Below are positions 38,029 to 50,399 of a DNA stretch of 64,000 bases, one piece after another. The DNA lies in assembly GCF_963259705.1 (NCBI RefSeq), contig NC_081844.1, forward strand, positions 47,601,501 through 47,665,500, read 5' to 3'. A program made the translations under genes and the position numbers. Source of the DNA: Myotis daubentonii. Taxonomy: Eukaryota > Chordata > Mammalia > Chiroptera > Vespertilionidae. Numbering within the stretch: position 1 is the stretch's first letter; every line of letters begins with the position of its first letter. The notes under the pieces are model-generated. The model was not told the origin of the DNA. It saw nothing but the letters and a program-made list of their open reading frames with translations, and ran no database searches.

Positions 38029-38857
38029 AACTCCCTTTTAAAAAAAGATATAAAGAATGCCTTTTCTAGTGGAAAACCTGAGGAAATTTTAGGCGAACAG
38101 ATTAGCTGGAATCTGTACCTTTCAGTTCTGGAACTCCCGATCCAGGTGCCTTGCTGAGATGCAGTGGGCAAGAACCTGAGGCTGAAGACTGTCCAGGCTG
38201 TCATAGGTGCCAACTAATGGGATCACCAGGCTCTCCTGGATTTGACATGCGACTTTGAATATCACAACTCGGGGGCTTGTTTTTCTTTTGGTGTAAATTA
38301 GTGAACTCAGGAGCAGCCTTCATAGGATTTAGGATCGGAATTACATATTTGAGAATTTTACTGAAAATCATATACTCCTCCACGGGGTTCTTTTCTTACG
38401 TTTTCCTGACATATGCAGTGGACCCACTGGGGACTGGGATGGCACAGAACACCCCAGCAGTGTAGTGATTTGACATTTTGGTTTTAAATGCTCTTGAGCT
38501 TTACAAAGACGTGTGGGGTGTGGAGGCTGGTTTAAAACAAGGATGGTAGAAATCGACCAGTTTTAATGGGGGAGCTGATGGACTTGTCTGCTCTCTCCTG
38601 CCCCCCTTCATTAGGGGCAGGAGGAGAAAGGACTCATCATATTCCCTGAGATGATCTTAAGGAATACTTTTTAAAGACCCAAATATCTTAAGTATTCATA
38701 ATGGAAAAATGTATCTATGAGACCCAATGACTTGAGTTTGCTAGTCCCAGGAAAGGTCTGTTGGCCTGGTCTGCCACCTTGTGGCCATTTACAGAATTGT
38801 CTTACCCTACACAGGCATGAGTTTCTTCTCACAGCTCTGAACACCAAGATTGAAAAC

Positions 38858-38936
38858 TCCTTCCTTCCTTCCTTCCTTCCTTCCTCCCTTCCTCCCTCCC
38901 TCCCTCCCTCCCTCCCTCCCTCCCTCCCTCCCTCCC
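38858..38936. repeat. Compound (TTCC)n(CTCC)n microsatellite
   Basis: TTCC units to about 38883, then CTCC units. All pyrimidine on the + strand, with triplex-forming character. Confidence 0.97.
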
Positions 38937-39074
38937 GTGATTCACAGGATTTCACTCGAAGTTTGTGCATACCACCAGCCCTGCAGGAATGTTGCCCTTC
39001 TTTCTCTGCATCCAGTGCATTCCCTGTGGAGCTTCAGAAGCAGGTGTTTTTGCTGGTGGTGGCAAACGGCACCA

Positions 39075-39640
39075 GGTGTCACACCATAGGGTTAGACTGG
39101 ACCTTGGTGCAGCAACCTTGGTGCTCGAGTTCTGGCTAGGAAAGAATTCAGAGCCAAGACTCAAACTATAAGAGAAAGCTTATTTAGAAAGTCCCAGAGG
39201 TAGAAGAAGTGAGGAGTAGAAGCAGTGGGCTGAGGAAACAAGTTACAGAGGCAAAGGAAGGGCCCTTGGAGCTTAGGAGAGAGGAAGGTAATGGTCATGA
39301 CCCTGAGGGGTAGGAAGAGGGGGAGGGGAAAGGCTTGGGTAGGCTGTGCTCCGGGATCCCACAGGCTTTTATGGGTGGGGGTTTTAAGGGAGGGTCTTAA
39401 TAGGATATTCATCAGCTTTCCAGGTGTGTCCTTTCATGGTCATGGTCTCCACTGATTGGTCGCTGCCAGGGTCATTAGTCAACTTGGTCCTGAGGTCGGC
39501 ACTGGTGTCTCTTGTCTGGTTTTGCTGCTTTTCTGGTCCTGGAGCTGAAACACAACTGAGGCCTCGATGTTTTTGATGCAGGTCAGAACCTCATGGTCCT
39601 GGGGGCTTGATGCTTCAGGGCTATTCTCCAGTCCTCTTTT
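39075..39640 (-). mobile_element. Possible LTR fragment in reverse orientation
   Basis: Read on the minus strand it shows an R/U5-like pattern: an A-rich aataagctttctctt phrase followed by gagtcttggctctgaattctttc. Further 5', a U3-like region contains a gattggtcgc-type CCAAT box. The ends were not defined and no duplication was found, so the family is unknown. Confidence 0.45.
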
Positions 39641-40014
39641 TGTTCCCCCAAGATTGTCTACCACATGACCAGCACCATGCCAGGGGGAAAGAAAGGTCGG
39701 GGAGGGTCTGAGTGATAAGAAAGGCCAGAGGATCTAAACCACATGACCAGTGAGCCAGTAGGGGAGGAAAGGTCACCCTGGGGACGAAGTCCTTGTTTTC
39801 CCAATTTTTCCCCTTGCAAGTCATCTGGGGCTTTCCGCCCTGCTGACCTTCCGTCCCTGGCTCAGCGTCCTTGCTCTGCTCTTGTCTGCCTAACTGCCTA
39901 CCACAGGTGGATGTGATGTTCTTGAAACAATGCTGACAGACAGTGTGCTCTGGAGGCAATAGGCACCCACTGCCCACCAAACCTGATAGGATTGCTAAAG
40001 CGGACTATCTAGGG

Positions 40015-40242
40015 CAGCGGTTCTCAACCTGTGGGTCGCAACCCCTTTGGGATCCAATGACCCTTTCACAGGGGTCGCCTAAATACATCCTGCATATCAG
40101 ATATTTACATTACGATTCATAACAGTAGCAACATTACAGTTATGTATGAAGTAGCAACGAAAATAATTTTATGGTTGGGGGTCACCACAACATGAGGAAC
40201 TGTATTAAAGGGTCGCGGCATTAGGAAGGTTGAGAACCACTG
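40015..40242 (+). mobile_element. Non-autonomous hAT element (URR1-like), 228 bp
   Basis: Runs from CAGCGGTTCTCAACCT to AGGTTGAGAACCACTG with a perfect 8-bp duplication atctaggg (40007-40014 and 40243-40250). The middle (ttacgattcataacagtagc, ttatggttgggggtcaccac) is the URR1-like family known from several mammals. Confidence 0.9.
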
Positions 40243-40250
40243 ATCTAGGG

Positions 40251-42499
40251 GCTCGTTATATGTTTTATATAAATAATTCATTTAACTTCTTTGGCTAGAG
40301 ATAGTCACATCTGAAAAGGGTGGATTAATTTATAAAGATTCTGATGTATATACATTTCAGGAATGTTTTAAGTCTATATTCTTGGTATTACTCTGTGCTT
40401 ATATTAATATCTCATAGATAGTAATAAGATCAACGAGCATTTTTCAAGGACCTGTATATGCCATGTGTTGTTATGAAACTATATCATTTTAGCCGCACAG
40501 TCTAGCTGAGTAACTCACACACATGATTGGCAAGTATAGTCTCTGTACCGCAACCAGGGTCCACCTCTCCGCAGGGATGGGGATGAGGATGTAAGCTGTG
40601 CTCCGTTTGACACCAGAGCGCATCGCCTTCCCACTATCCTTCTTAGGATAGTTGTTTTATATGTTTTAGCGTAGGGAAATGTGGATCTCCCAAATAAAAC
40701 TTAACCTCCGCGGATACAACGTCACTGGCAGACTCCTGCTTCCTCCCCCGATTGGCTGCAGACAGGAGTTTGAGTCTTGGCTTGGCTTTTTCCCTCCTTT
40801 TACATAATGTTCAAGACATAACTCTCTTGGTTGCTTGCTAGTGATATTTGGTCAAGGGCGATAAATGAGTGTACTTTTTGGCCTTTGCAAGAGAGAGTAA
40901 GTTGGCACCAGTACCGTTCCTCGTCCCAAGACTGCTGTTACTTAAGAAAAATCTTTCTCCTCATGTTTAAGTCCAAACCACTGAAGTCTCCTTCCGCCTG
41001 CTACTTGTACCAGCCTTGGCCTGACTCTCTTTGATGATTGAAATACAATCTTTTCAAACGAATGAATCTTTTTTTTTAATGTATCTTGTAATGGGAACAC
41101 TGTACCTTTTGTCCACTTAACTTCTGATTATCGTTTAAGCACAGCGCTTCATTTCTAAAACAGACTCATTTCAAAGGAAAAGCGAGGCATATTTTTCCCC
41201 GAGTACAGTGCATTGTTTGCCGAGGCCGCAGAGAGAGGGTGGGTGTGCCGGCTCCGCTTGTGGGGAAGGAGGTGGGGGACACTTGGCCCCTCTCTGCTCC
41301 CCCGCCAGCAGAATACACTGTGCTGTGGTGAGCGAATCCCCGACGCTGGTGAACAAGTGAAATTAAAAGCTCGTTGTAAGTGAATTACAAGTTTGGTCTG
41401 AGGCCTGCTACCTTCTGAATGAGTCTCTGAGGAGACATTAGACGTGGGAGGAAGAGCTCGCCATGCAGAGAACATTCCCTCCGGCTTGGATGTGCGTGCG
41501 GAGTTCACAGACCTGGGCAGGAGGGTTAATGAGGCGGCGAACAATCACGCCCCTGACAGAGGGGGTGCTTTTGGGTTTTCATACATGGTTTACATGTGGG
41601 GCCAAAAAATGCCCCTTTTTTTTTTTTCATGGAAAACTGCATTTCTTTTGGCCTGCCAATATCTTTGTCTGCTGGGCTCCATTGTTTTTGATAACTTTAA
41701 TCTGCTTTCAAGTAGCATCTGTTTTTGAAAAATAAGGATGTCCTTCCTAGGCGAGAAGGAAAGGCTTATTGTTCTTAAAAAAAAGCCCGACTTCCTGAGG
41801 AGAGGAACCTGTTCCTGTTTGTCCCGAGGGCTGGAGGCTTATTTGGGGGAACATTGCTCACGTTTTTGAGGGTTATTTAAAATTGTGACAGTCACGTGAG
41901 CTCCGCTCCATTCGTCCCGGGAGGTGCGGGTGGGGAGGCTGGGGAGTTCTTAGTTTGCATAGCATAGTTTCCTGACAGAAGTGGAAGCTGGGACACGTGA
42001 GGTGATTTAGCTCTGCAGTGGGCCTCTCTTTCTCTGCAGCCAAGATAGGGGAAACGTAACTTCACTCTGTGAATGCCTCTTGTTGGTGTAGAGGGAAAAA
42101 ATAGGATCCAAGAATAGAACTTCCCGAAGGCCATGCATTTCTTTGTTCAGCTATAGAGAGAAAACTCCTCTTCTGTCGTACCTAGTTTTCATCGGAGGTT
42201 ACCAATTTCAGGTGGCTCTGAAGAGCAAGACTTCCTCCGCGCCTCACGCTTTGGCCTGTGTGTTTGCTGGCTGGGGAAAGGCAATTCTGTACCAGCGTGT
42301 GGGTTATTTTAATAAAGGCCAACCGTTAGGGGGGAGTGAGGGTTGAGGCATCTGTGTGAAAGGAGGGGTGGTGGTAGTTCCCCGCTTTGCAGGGCTCTCA
42401 TGCCCTCAAATCTCTCCCCATACGCGGCTGATCTTGGTTGTGCTGCCTTCGATCTCATACCACTTAGAGATTTGTTTGTGAAACCCGAAATGTGGTCAG
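40251..42499. other. Repeat-poor stretch, no gene confirmed
   Basis: About 2.2 kb without recognised repeats. It includes a GC-richer segment at 41200-41560. No splice-bounded frame supported. Confidence 0.5.
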
Positions 42500-43130
42500 G
42501 TCCGACCTCTTGGTCTTGTAAAACCAAAGAATGGATTCATGGCCAAAGTGGTGGGAAGAAAACAAAATTTATTGGGGGGGGGAAAACAAAGCTTAGGGGG
42601 GATATACGGCCCCAAATGGGTTACCGCTTAAGCTCTTTGTCTAGGGAATATTCATATACTCTGGTAGCTTCTGATTGGTTCCTTCAAGGAATTCTGGCAA
42701 TATCCAATTATATTGAAGTTCAAGTTCCCGCCTATGGGAGGACCTGATTGAGGACTGCCACTTTATGTCCAACGTAACGTCACTGTTCCCACCTAGCCGG
42801 GTCAAGTGTCAAGTCCTGTCCCTCCCTTCCCCCCCCCCCCCAAGCCAGGTTCCTGCCCAGTTAGTTCTAGGTCTTTTGTTTGCCTCCATGTCTGACTTCT
42901 CTTCCCCCTGCCTCCACGTGGTCCCTGTCCCTGACTGCCTACCTAGCCCTCTGTTTCTGTCTTTCATTTGGGCTATGGAAATGCCAACACTGGTGGATAG
43001 TTCCTGGACCCTGGAAGATTCAAGGGTCCCCGCTGACCACTCACATCCACATTTGTGTTCAGATTGTTGTCCTGTAATTGTTAGACCAGGGCACGATGCC
43101 CCAGAATGAGGCTTGTGGTGACGGGAGGCT
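42500..43130 (-). mobile_element. Possible second LTR-like fragment in reverse orientation
   Basis: On the minus strand a ccaataaattttgttttc phrase (about 42557-42577) could be the polyadenylation region, and ggaaccaatcagaagc (about 42667-42682) looks like a CCAAT box upstream of it. A long C run is at 42829-42842. The boundaries are unclear; unique sequence is the alternative. Confidence 0.35.
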
Positions 43131-44187
43131 GCTGGGCACCCTGAGAGAGGGTAGGAAAACTGATCAGAAGGCCCAAAAGGCTGTATTTGCCTATTTCAAG
43201 AAGTTGCCCAATTCGCCTTGGCCCTGGGAAAGGAGAATCAAGCTTATCTTCCTTTTTGCCTTCCATTGCTCTTTACCTTCCTTCTCATCCCTAATCCTTG
43301 TAAACCTAGTGTTTGGCTACTGGGCTCTTTAGTAGGACGAAAAACGTAGCCACAGATTCCTCCTTCCTGTAGTTTGCATTTCATTTGTTTGTCTCTAGTC
43401 AGATTTCTTTCATTCCTCCGAGTCTGAGAGCAGAGATTTCCTGATGCCTTTCCATAGCGTTTCTGCTTTTCCTACTTACCCCAAATCTGTGGTGGTCAGG
43501 TTCATGTTGCACAGTGACACGTGACATTTATGTGCTTGTTCTCTGCCATCTAGACACCAATCTCTCAGCATCCCTTTGTTAGTTACAGTTAAGAGATCTC
43601 AAGTTTAGATAGAATCTGTCAAGTCATCTCATTCGAGCTAGATAATATTGCCTTCCATGCAACAGATTCCTGTAGAGTAATGACTGCTCCCCTGGTTTAT
43701 AAGCTCTTTGTGGCATAGGCCATTTAAAACAAGTTTCTCTAAGTGTAAACTTTGGATATAATTGTTCAATTCATGTAACAAGTTTATGTCTAGTTAAACA
43801 TCTAAAATCCGCACATGAAACAGTGGCAAGGAATTCCCTAGTTGTATATTGTTTGAGTGGCCATACTTAAACCCATCCACCCCTACTCCCCAAACATCAT
43901 GATTATGATGTGACTGTTTTAATTTATACAGGTATATACATATATATGGAAAAGCTACTTTTTAAATTTGGCCATGCAGTAATGGTATGATGCACTGTCT
44001 TTCCTTCACAGTCTTAGTTTTATAATATAGGCTTCTTGACCTTATGTCAGTAATTTATAGGTGGCAAGATACCATTATTCTCCACATTCTTATTAACTAA
44101 GAAACAATCTTATTGCATTTGCAAGTTATAATTATACATATTGTTTTAAGATAAAGGTATAATGGTGGTAGTTACTACTCACAGATA

Positions 44188-44502
44188 TCCTATCTAATAA
44201 AGAGGGAATATGCTAATTGACTGCCATGCCCTCAAAGATGGCAGTGCCCACAGCCACAAGATGGAGTCACCCAGTCCCCTCAGCCCTTCAGCTGCTCAGG
44301 GCCGGCCCAAGGCGCAGGTAACCAGGGCCAGCCGAGGCTTGTGCTGCCGGCAGTAACAGCAGCAGAGGTGTGATGGGGGCGTTGCCTTCCCCTGATCGCC
44401 GGGTCACCTCCCGCCCCTGACGGCTCCCGGACTGTGAGAGGGGGCAGGCCGGGCTGAGGGACCCCCCTCCAGTACATGAATTTTCATGCACCGGGCCTCT
44501 AG
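44188..44502 (+). mobile_element. Non-autonomous HeliBat Helitron
   Basis: 315 bp from TCCTATCTAATAAAGAGG (host A before it) to caccgggcctctag (host T after it). A catgaattttcatg hairpin precedes the 3' end. It shares the gagagggggcaggccgggctgagg segment with the other two Helitron loci. It contains two worn AAGATGG motifs (near 44237 and 44262). Confidence 0.88.
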
Positions 44503-44648
44503 TAATCTATATAATTACACAAATTATACATTCAAACTAGGTTCACACATATAATACTGGCACATTAACAGTTGTGACTTAACTCATATAGAAGGGTAAC
44601 TCTTATACAACTATGAAACTCCATAATGTTGAGAAATAACAGACTCAT

Positions 44649-44854
44649 GCCCTGGCCCATGTGGTTCAGTGGTTAGAGTGATGGCCCGAGTACTGAGGGT
44701 CTCGGGTCCTATTCTCGGTCAAGGGATGCACCTTGATTGCAGGCTCTATCTCTGGCCCTTGTTGGGGGCTTGCAGGAGGCAACTAATCGATGTATCTCTC
44801 TCACATTGATGTTTCTATCTCTCTGTCCCTCTCCCTTCCTCTCTGAAATCAATT

Positions 44855-44888
<34 letters not shown>
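44649..44888 (+). mobile_element. VES SINE with CA-repeat tail
   Basis: gccctggcccatgtggttcagtgg through a TC-rich part and gaaatcaattaaaa, followed by (CA)15 at 44859-44888, an expanded tail. Confidence 0.92.
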
Positions 44889-44889
<1 letters not shown>

Positions 44890-45093
44890 GCTTTTGTATA
44901 TTTCCCAAAGGCAGTTGTAATGGATGGCATTTATACAGCTTTTCTTTTAATAATGCTTATTTTTAATGTCTGAGAAAACTTGTATTTTTTTTTAAACCTG
45001 TCTTTAATTTGGTCTATAAATATAGTGACTTAGTTTGGAAGCCTTTTTTCCTGGCAAGTCTAATGATTTCTATCCTTTTTTTCTTCCAAATAG

Positions 45094-45164
45094 GATCTGG
45101 AAATAGTGTATTCCTATTTACATGGTATGGAAGCCTTATCAAACCTGAGGGAACACCAACTTAG
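45094..45164 (+). CDS. RAPGEF2: RAPGEF2 internal coding exon (start of first cNMP-binding-like domain)
   Basis: This is a 71-nt exon preceded by a pyrimidine-rich tract and an AG acceptor (ccaaatag) and followed by a strong donor (AG|gtaagt). Read in phase 0 it encodes 23 residues, starting DLEIVYSYLHG and ending LREHQL, and leaves two bases (AG) for the next exon. From memory of the family, this matches the N-terminal part of PDZ-GEF1/RAPGEF2, just before and into the first cyclic-nucleotide-binding-like domain. RAPGEF2 is a membrane-associated exchange factor that loads GTP on Rap1 and Rap2; its PDZ, Ras-association and CDC25 domains lie much further downstream, outside this window. The paralogue RAPGEF6 differs at several of these positions, for example NTIYSYLHG where this exon has LEIVYSYLHG. 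The exon is too short to appear as a long open frame. The protein match is from memory, not a search. Confidence 0.9.
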
Positions 45165-47649
45165 GTAAGTTATTTTAACATTAATTACAATAGGATGCTA
45201 GAATTTTATGTGATTGTTTATTATAGTTAAGAAGAAGTAAAGGTAACTTACTTATGAAAACCCTGCATCTTTGAGCCCCTGTACTTGGCTTTATACATTT
45301 TATAAATTGAATTCAGTGTTATGCATAGAATAATTTTTTTACATTTGTGCCATTGTGATACCCTCTCTCCCTCTACCCCTCTTCCTGCAACCCCTCACCT
45401 GAAGTAATAAACACTACTTGGTGAATATACCAGAAGGAGTTTGTTGGCATGAATTTACAGGGAGGAGGAGCCTTTAAGATGTTTATTTGCCATCCTGGCA
45501 AATAAAAACCTACATCTTAGTGCTCAGAAACATAAGAAATGAGAATGTTTTTAACTATTCAGAGAATGGTTAGGTTTGTTATTTTAGTATGTTTTAGGTC
45601 TTTGTACTATATTTATTGCATTAAATTGCATTTATTTATTGCATTAAATTGACATACCCCTTTCTGGGAAACATAGTTTATACCATAGTTATTTTTATGT
45701 GGCCCACTCATAAATATTTTATCACTTCTATTGCACAGCTATTCCCTTATCGATGGTTACCTGGCTGAATAGTAAAAGATTAAAACATCTTATATAATTC
45801 AGTGAGTTCCTTTTCTTTCCCCTTAATCAGAACAGAAAATAAAGGACCTTGGGAAGATGGATTACACACATCTAGGACATAGTGGGAAGGTTTTGTTTCC
45901 TCTAGCTGGTTGTGAAACCAGCAGTTTTTAATTATGAAAGGAGTACTTTTTCTATATAGTTCCCCTTTAATCTTTAAACACTAATTAATTTGTGAGCATG
46001 TAAATTTCATATTTAGTTGTTAATTGAAAAATGTGTCAAGAGGATTGACTACTTCTAAAATTAAAATTTTAATGAAAATCGTCTAAATTAAAGTAGATTG
46101 CAGGTTAAGTGTTTAAAAATTCAGTCAAGTTTTATTAGAAAGGGCAAAACCACCGGGAATTTAGAAGATAGCTCAAATTAAAGCAAGAATAATTTTTAAA
46201 GCGTGTAACTTTCATTACATATTTTTTGATACCAACTACTCTAAGAAATAAAGTTAGCACCAACTGTCAATTTAATCAAAGGCAGTTAATCTTCATATGC
46301 AGATGAATGAATTAATATGGAAATATAAATGTTCGTTCTCATGCGTATAAAAGCACACACGGATAACTAGATGTAATGATTATACTGTGTGTACAGTATA
46401 TGTATGTAGTTATGAATTATTTAGATACTAGAAATTCTATGCAGTAGAAAAAGAAAAATGTTAATACTTACGGGAATGTTCAAAATTACAAAAGTAGACA
46501 TAATAACACAGTGAAGTTCCATCTACTTATTAACCAGCTTTAGAACTATCAATTTCCTGCTATTTCAAAGGTAAGTTTTGATTAGAAATAACTGATGAAC
46601 TCAAGGGTATTGTTTAGTCTATTTATACCTTAGAAAGTCTGTTTTGGAGACTATACAGTTTTGTTTGTTGGCTTGAGTTTACAGGGAGGAGGAGCCTTTA
46701 AGATGTTTATCTTATTTTGCTTATGTTAAAAAGTCATTTGTTTCTCTTATTTGTGGAAAACATCAGCGGAAACTATCTTAAGTCCGTTTTTAGAGCAAGA
46801 GCAGAATACCCAAATGAAAAATTAAGAAATGAGGTTCACATAAACGCAGTAATTTGGATAAACTGCTTTATAATAATAACCATTTCTGGGAAAAATACAT
46901 TGTATTTAGATAAGTTCCTTTGAGTTTTTTAAATAAAAGTTTTACCCCTAGGATTAAATAGAGAACAGTTAAGACTTCTACATAATACAGTTTTCCAATT
47001 TTGGGGTGGGGGGGGGGGGCGGGAAAGCAGCTCTTAATCAAGATTTCCAGTCTGTTTATTCAGTAACAGGCAGTGGAGCTGGGGGACATGACACAGGCTT
47101 TTATTGGAAAGCCTCAGCTTTGTGCACTATTGTGGCCCATTCTCATGTCCAGCAATAGATTCGGAGCAGTTGATTGACTGTGTTTCTATACGATCACACA
47201 CTATGCAATGCGAAGGTTTTCAGATATTCACTTAAAAATTATATATTTTTAAACACAACATTATTTTTTAAATATTTACTCTCTTACCCCATGTGGATTA
47301 GAAGCAACATGTTGGCCAAAGGGGAAGAGGGTACTATAATTAGCAGTGGAGACCAAAATTTCTAAAAAGCAGAGTAAGTGTCTGGGGCCAGTCAGTGTTG
47401 GGAGCAAGAGCCTGCTGAACTATGCAGATACTCTCCAGCGTTACGGAGGAGTGTAATTCATACTATATGGGAACTTCAGGATCATCACAAAACAACTAAA
47501 CTAGGGTTAGTATATTCTTTAGGAATTTAGTAAAGATCAACATGCTTTTGATAAATCATTCCCTAACAATGTTTAAAGATAAAACAACTTTTGGCATTTC
47601 TTTCATTTAGTAGAACATTGTCATATAGAAGATTTTATCTTTTATTTTT

Positions 47650-48900
47650 TTAATGGCACCAGTTAAATTATTTATCCAGTCACCAGTTACTCATTGTGTG
47701 CCTACTGTGTGTTAGACACTGATGTAGGCCATGGGGATACAGCATGTAGTAGGCCAAACTGCTGCTTTTGTAGAGCTTACATTCCTAGTGGGGCAGACAA
47801 GATGTAGGGAATGAATCAATGTTGCTTTATTCAGATGTGCTGGGCCTGGTAAGAATGGGTGCTGTGTAATCACAAAGGAGGTGGTAACATTTGAGCCGGG
47901 CAGATGGGCAAAGGTCTCTGCAGTGTAGATGGGTCTCAGATGCTCTGCCATGGGAACAGGTTTCAGGTACGAGAAGACAGATGTGATGGCAAAGTAAGAT
48001 AGACTAAGTGATTATAGTACAGTAGTAAGTATAGGCTCTTGTATTCAAGATTTAGCAGTTTGTATTTTGTCCTAAAAGTGGTGGAAATTAAGAGCAGAGG
48101 TATGAGGAGATCTGACTTAACATCTGCAAAGATCTGTCTGGAAGTTATGTGGAGAATGGACAATAGGTTGCAAAAGTAGAAGCAAAAAAATCTTCAATTG
48201 TAATCCTGGGAATAGATACTAGTAGGATAATTGTGGCCCATTCTATTTTTTTTTTTGTGTGTGTGTGTGTGGCCCATTCTAGGTTTTCACAGGGGAGATG
48301 GTGAACTTGGTCAGTGTGGGAGGGTATATTTTGGAAACACATGCTGGCAGAGAGATGGGATGTGAAGAAGACAGAATTCGAGGATGAGGGCTTCAGGTTT
48401 TGGGACTAAACAGTTGGGTACTGATTGTGAGAAAGCAGATTCTAAGGGAAGAAGTTCAACATCTGTTTTGGACATTTTGAACATGAAATGGTCATGACAC
48501 AGCCGAGTGCCTACCATGGTGAGAGATTAGGTCTGGGGCATTGCTGTGAAAGTTATCAGTTTATAGATTAAGTTTGAAATCACAGACTGGATGAGATTAC
48601 GTGGTGCAGAGGAGAGGAGGGCTGAAGGGCCTTTCCAAAGGTGATAGATAGATAACCTTAAGAAGTCGGGTAGAGGGATGGCGTGTGGGGCACATCCAAA
48701 GGAGACAGAAAAAGTGACTAATGAATTATAAGAAAACCTGGAGATTGAGGACAGGAAGCCCGGAGAAGATACTGCTGTAAGGAAAAAGGAGTCATCGGTG
48801 CTGCTGAGAAGTGCAATGAAGATAAGGACAGAAAGGATTTCGATAGCACAGAGGACGCTGATAATGTTTTAGAGCCTTTTCTTTGGAGTTTCAGGAACCA
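47650..48900. repeat. Ancient mammalian interspersed repeat
   Basis: gatgtaggccatggggatacagc, gagcttacattcctagtggg, gaggtatgaggagatctgac and tctggaagttatgtggagaatgg follow the same order as 1190-2010. Diverged and interrupted. Confidence 0.5.
48232..48281. repeat. T11(GT)n insertion bounded by a 14-bp duplication
   Basis: tgtggcccattcta occurs at 48232-48245 and 48268-48281. Between them are only 11 T and GT units (48246-48267). Confidence 0.9.
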
Positions 48901-50192
48901 AAAGGTGGGGGAGCAGGAAGAGGGTGAGAAAAGAGAGATAGTGTATAGACAACTGTAAAAGGAGAATTTCTGTCCCGGGGAAAGCAAAATGTGGGTAATA
49001 GCCGGAGTGGGATGCGGGTGTAAAGGACGGTGTCCCCCTCCCATACACAGTAGATGATGCTAAAATGTGTTTCTGTGTGAAAGGAGGTGATTCAGGAGAG
49101 AGGGAGAAATAGATGGTGATGGAGGAGAAGGAGGTGAGCTTTCAGGAAGGCAGGGTCTTACGTAGGAGAAGGGATGAGGTCCAGTGAAGAGGTTGGGGCA
49201 AGGGCCCTTCTTTCATTCCAACAGGAAACAAGGCAGAGCCTGTTACTTGATTTAGGACCAGCTATTTTCAGACCCATCGCTGGTGACTGTCATCCTTTCC
49301 TATGAGGAGTTCATGTAGTTCTGTCCATGAAAGAAAACTGTATGTTCAATGGTGTGTGTTCAAGACTCGATGCTGCCTCCTGGAGTTGTGCCAGTCAGTG
49401 TGAATGTTTGGAGTACGGGATTGAGAGGATAAGAAGGATCTCTAAAATAGGGTGGTGGTAGCAGGAAGAACAAGGAAAAACAGTACCCAGGAGAGTTGTT
49501 TTCAAGGGGAAAATCAAGAGCATGTAGTGTTTATTGGATTTAGCAAACGGAGGAAGGAAGATGGGTGACGGTGGAGCCCAGTGTTGCATGGACTGGAGAC
49601 TCGTAGCCTCATTGACCAGAGGAGGTGTTGAAATAGTCACTTTTGTAGACAACTTTTCTATATACTAGATCCTCCACAAGAAGACATGACAACATCACTC
49701 TATTCTCCTTTGCGTTTCTCTATTTTTGGGAACTTGTACTTGGTCTTAATATAATAGGATGCTTTTTGAAGATGCTGCTCTTGAGCTTCTTTTGAACATT
49801 TAAACATTTATTCATGTTTTCCATAATTTACATAATTTTTTTCCTCAGGGATGAATCAGCTGAAACAACAGTTCTTCAGAAGTTGTAAAGCCTCCATTTA
49901 GTCATTAGTCATAAAAATACTGAGTTAATAAAAGCCTACTTTTGTCTGAAATGCCATACTGTTAAAGTAACATTAATGTTGAGCTGTGAATGAAATCACC
50001 ACTTTTATAATTACTAGGTTTTCCTTTCTAAGGTTCCTTCTCATTTTTGGTTTACTTTGGAGAACATGAATCTGTCTAAATGTCATTTGCAAAGTATAAA
50101 AAACACACATATAAGTTTGTTCCCTATAAAATAAATGTGACAAAGTTGACATTTAACAAAATGTTTTTTTTCTCCTAGCATCTGTTTACCAG

Positions 50193-50399
50193 ATTTTATT
50201 TTATTTTATTTTATTTTATTTTATTTTATTTTATTTTATTTTATTTTATTTATTTTATTTTATTTTTTATTTTATTTTATTTTATTTATTTTAATTTAAT
50301 TTAATTTAATTTAATTTTATTTATTTTATTTTATTTATTTTATTTTATTTTATTTTATTTATTTTATTTTATTTATTTTATTTTATTTTATTTTATTTT
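50193..50399 (+). repeat. (TTTTA)n pentanucleotide array in RAPGEF2 intron
   Basis: About 207 bp of TTTTA units with interruptions (TTTA, TTTAA and one TTTTTTA variant). It lies on the sense strand of RAPGEF2 and ends 161 bp before the exon at 50561. The middle part (about 50290-50317) is a run of TTTAA-type units. No TTTCA unit is visible. No SINE or L1 body is visible next to it that would explain it as a poly(A) tail. Confidence 0.95.

Noticed and set aside
37698..38213. 171-codon minus frame
   Set aside because: Most of it runs through a reversed VES SINE and flanking T runs.
38717..39139. 140-codon plus frame
   Set aside because: Central third is the TTCC/CTCC microsatellite read as a Pro/Ser/Leu repeat.
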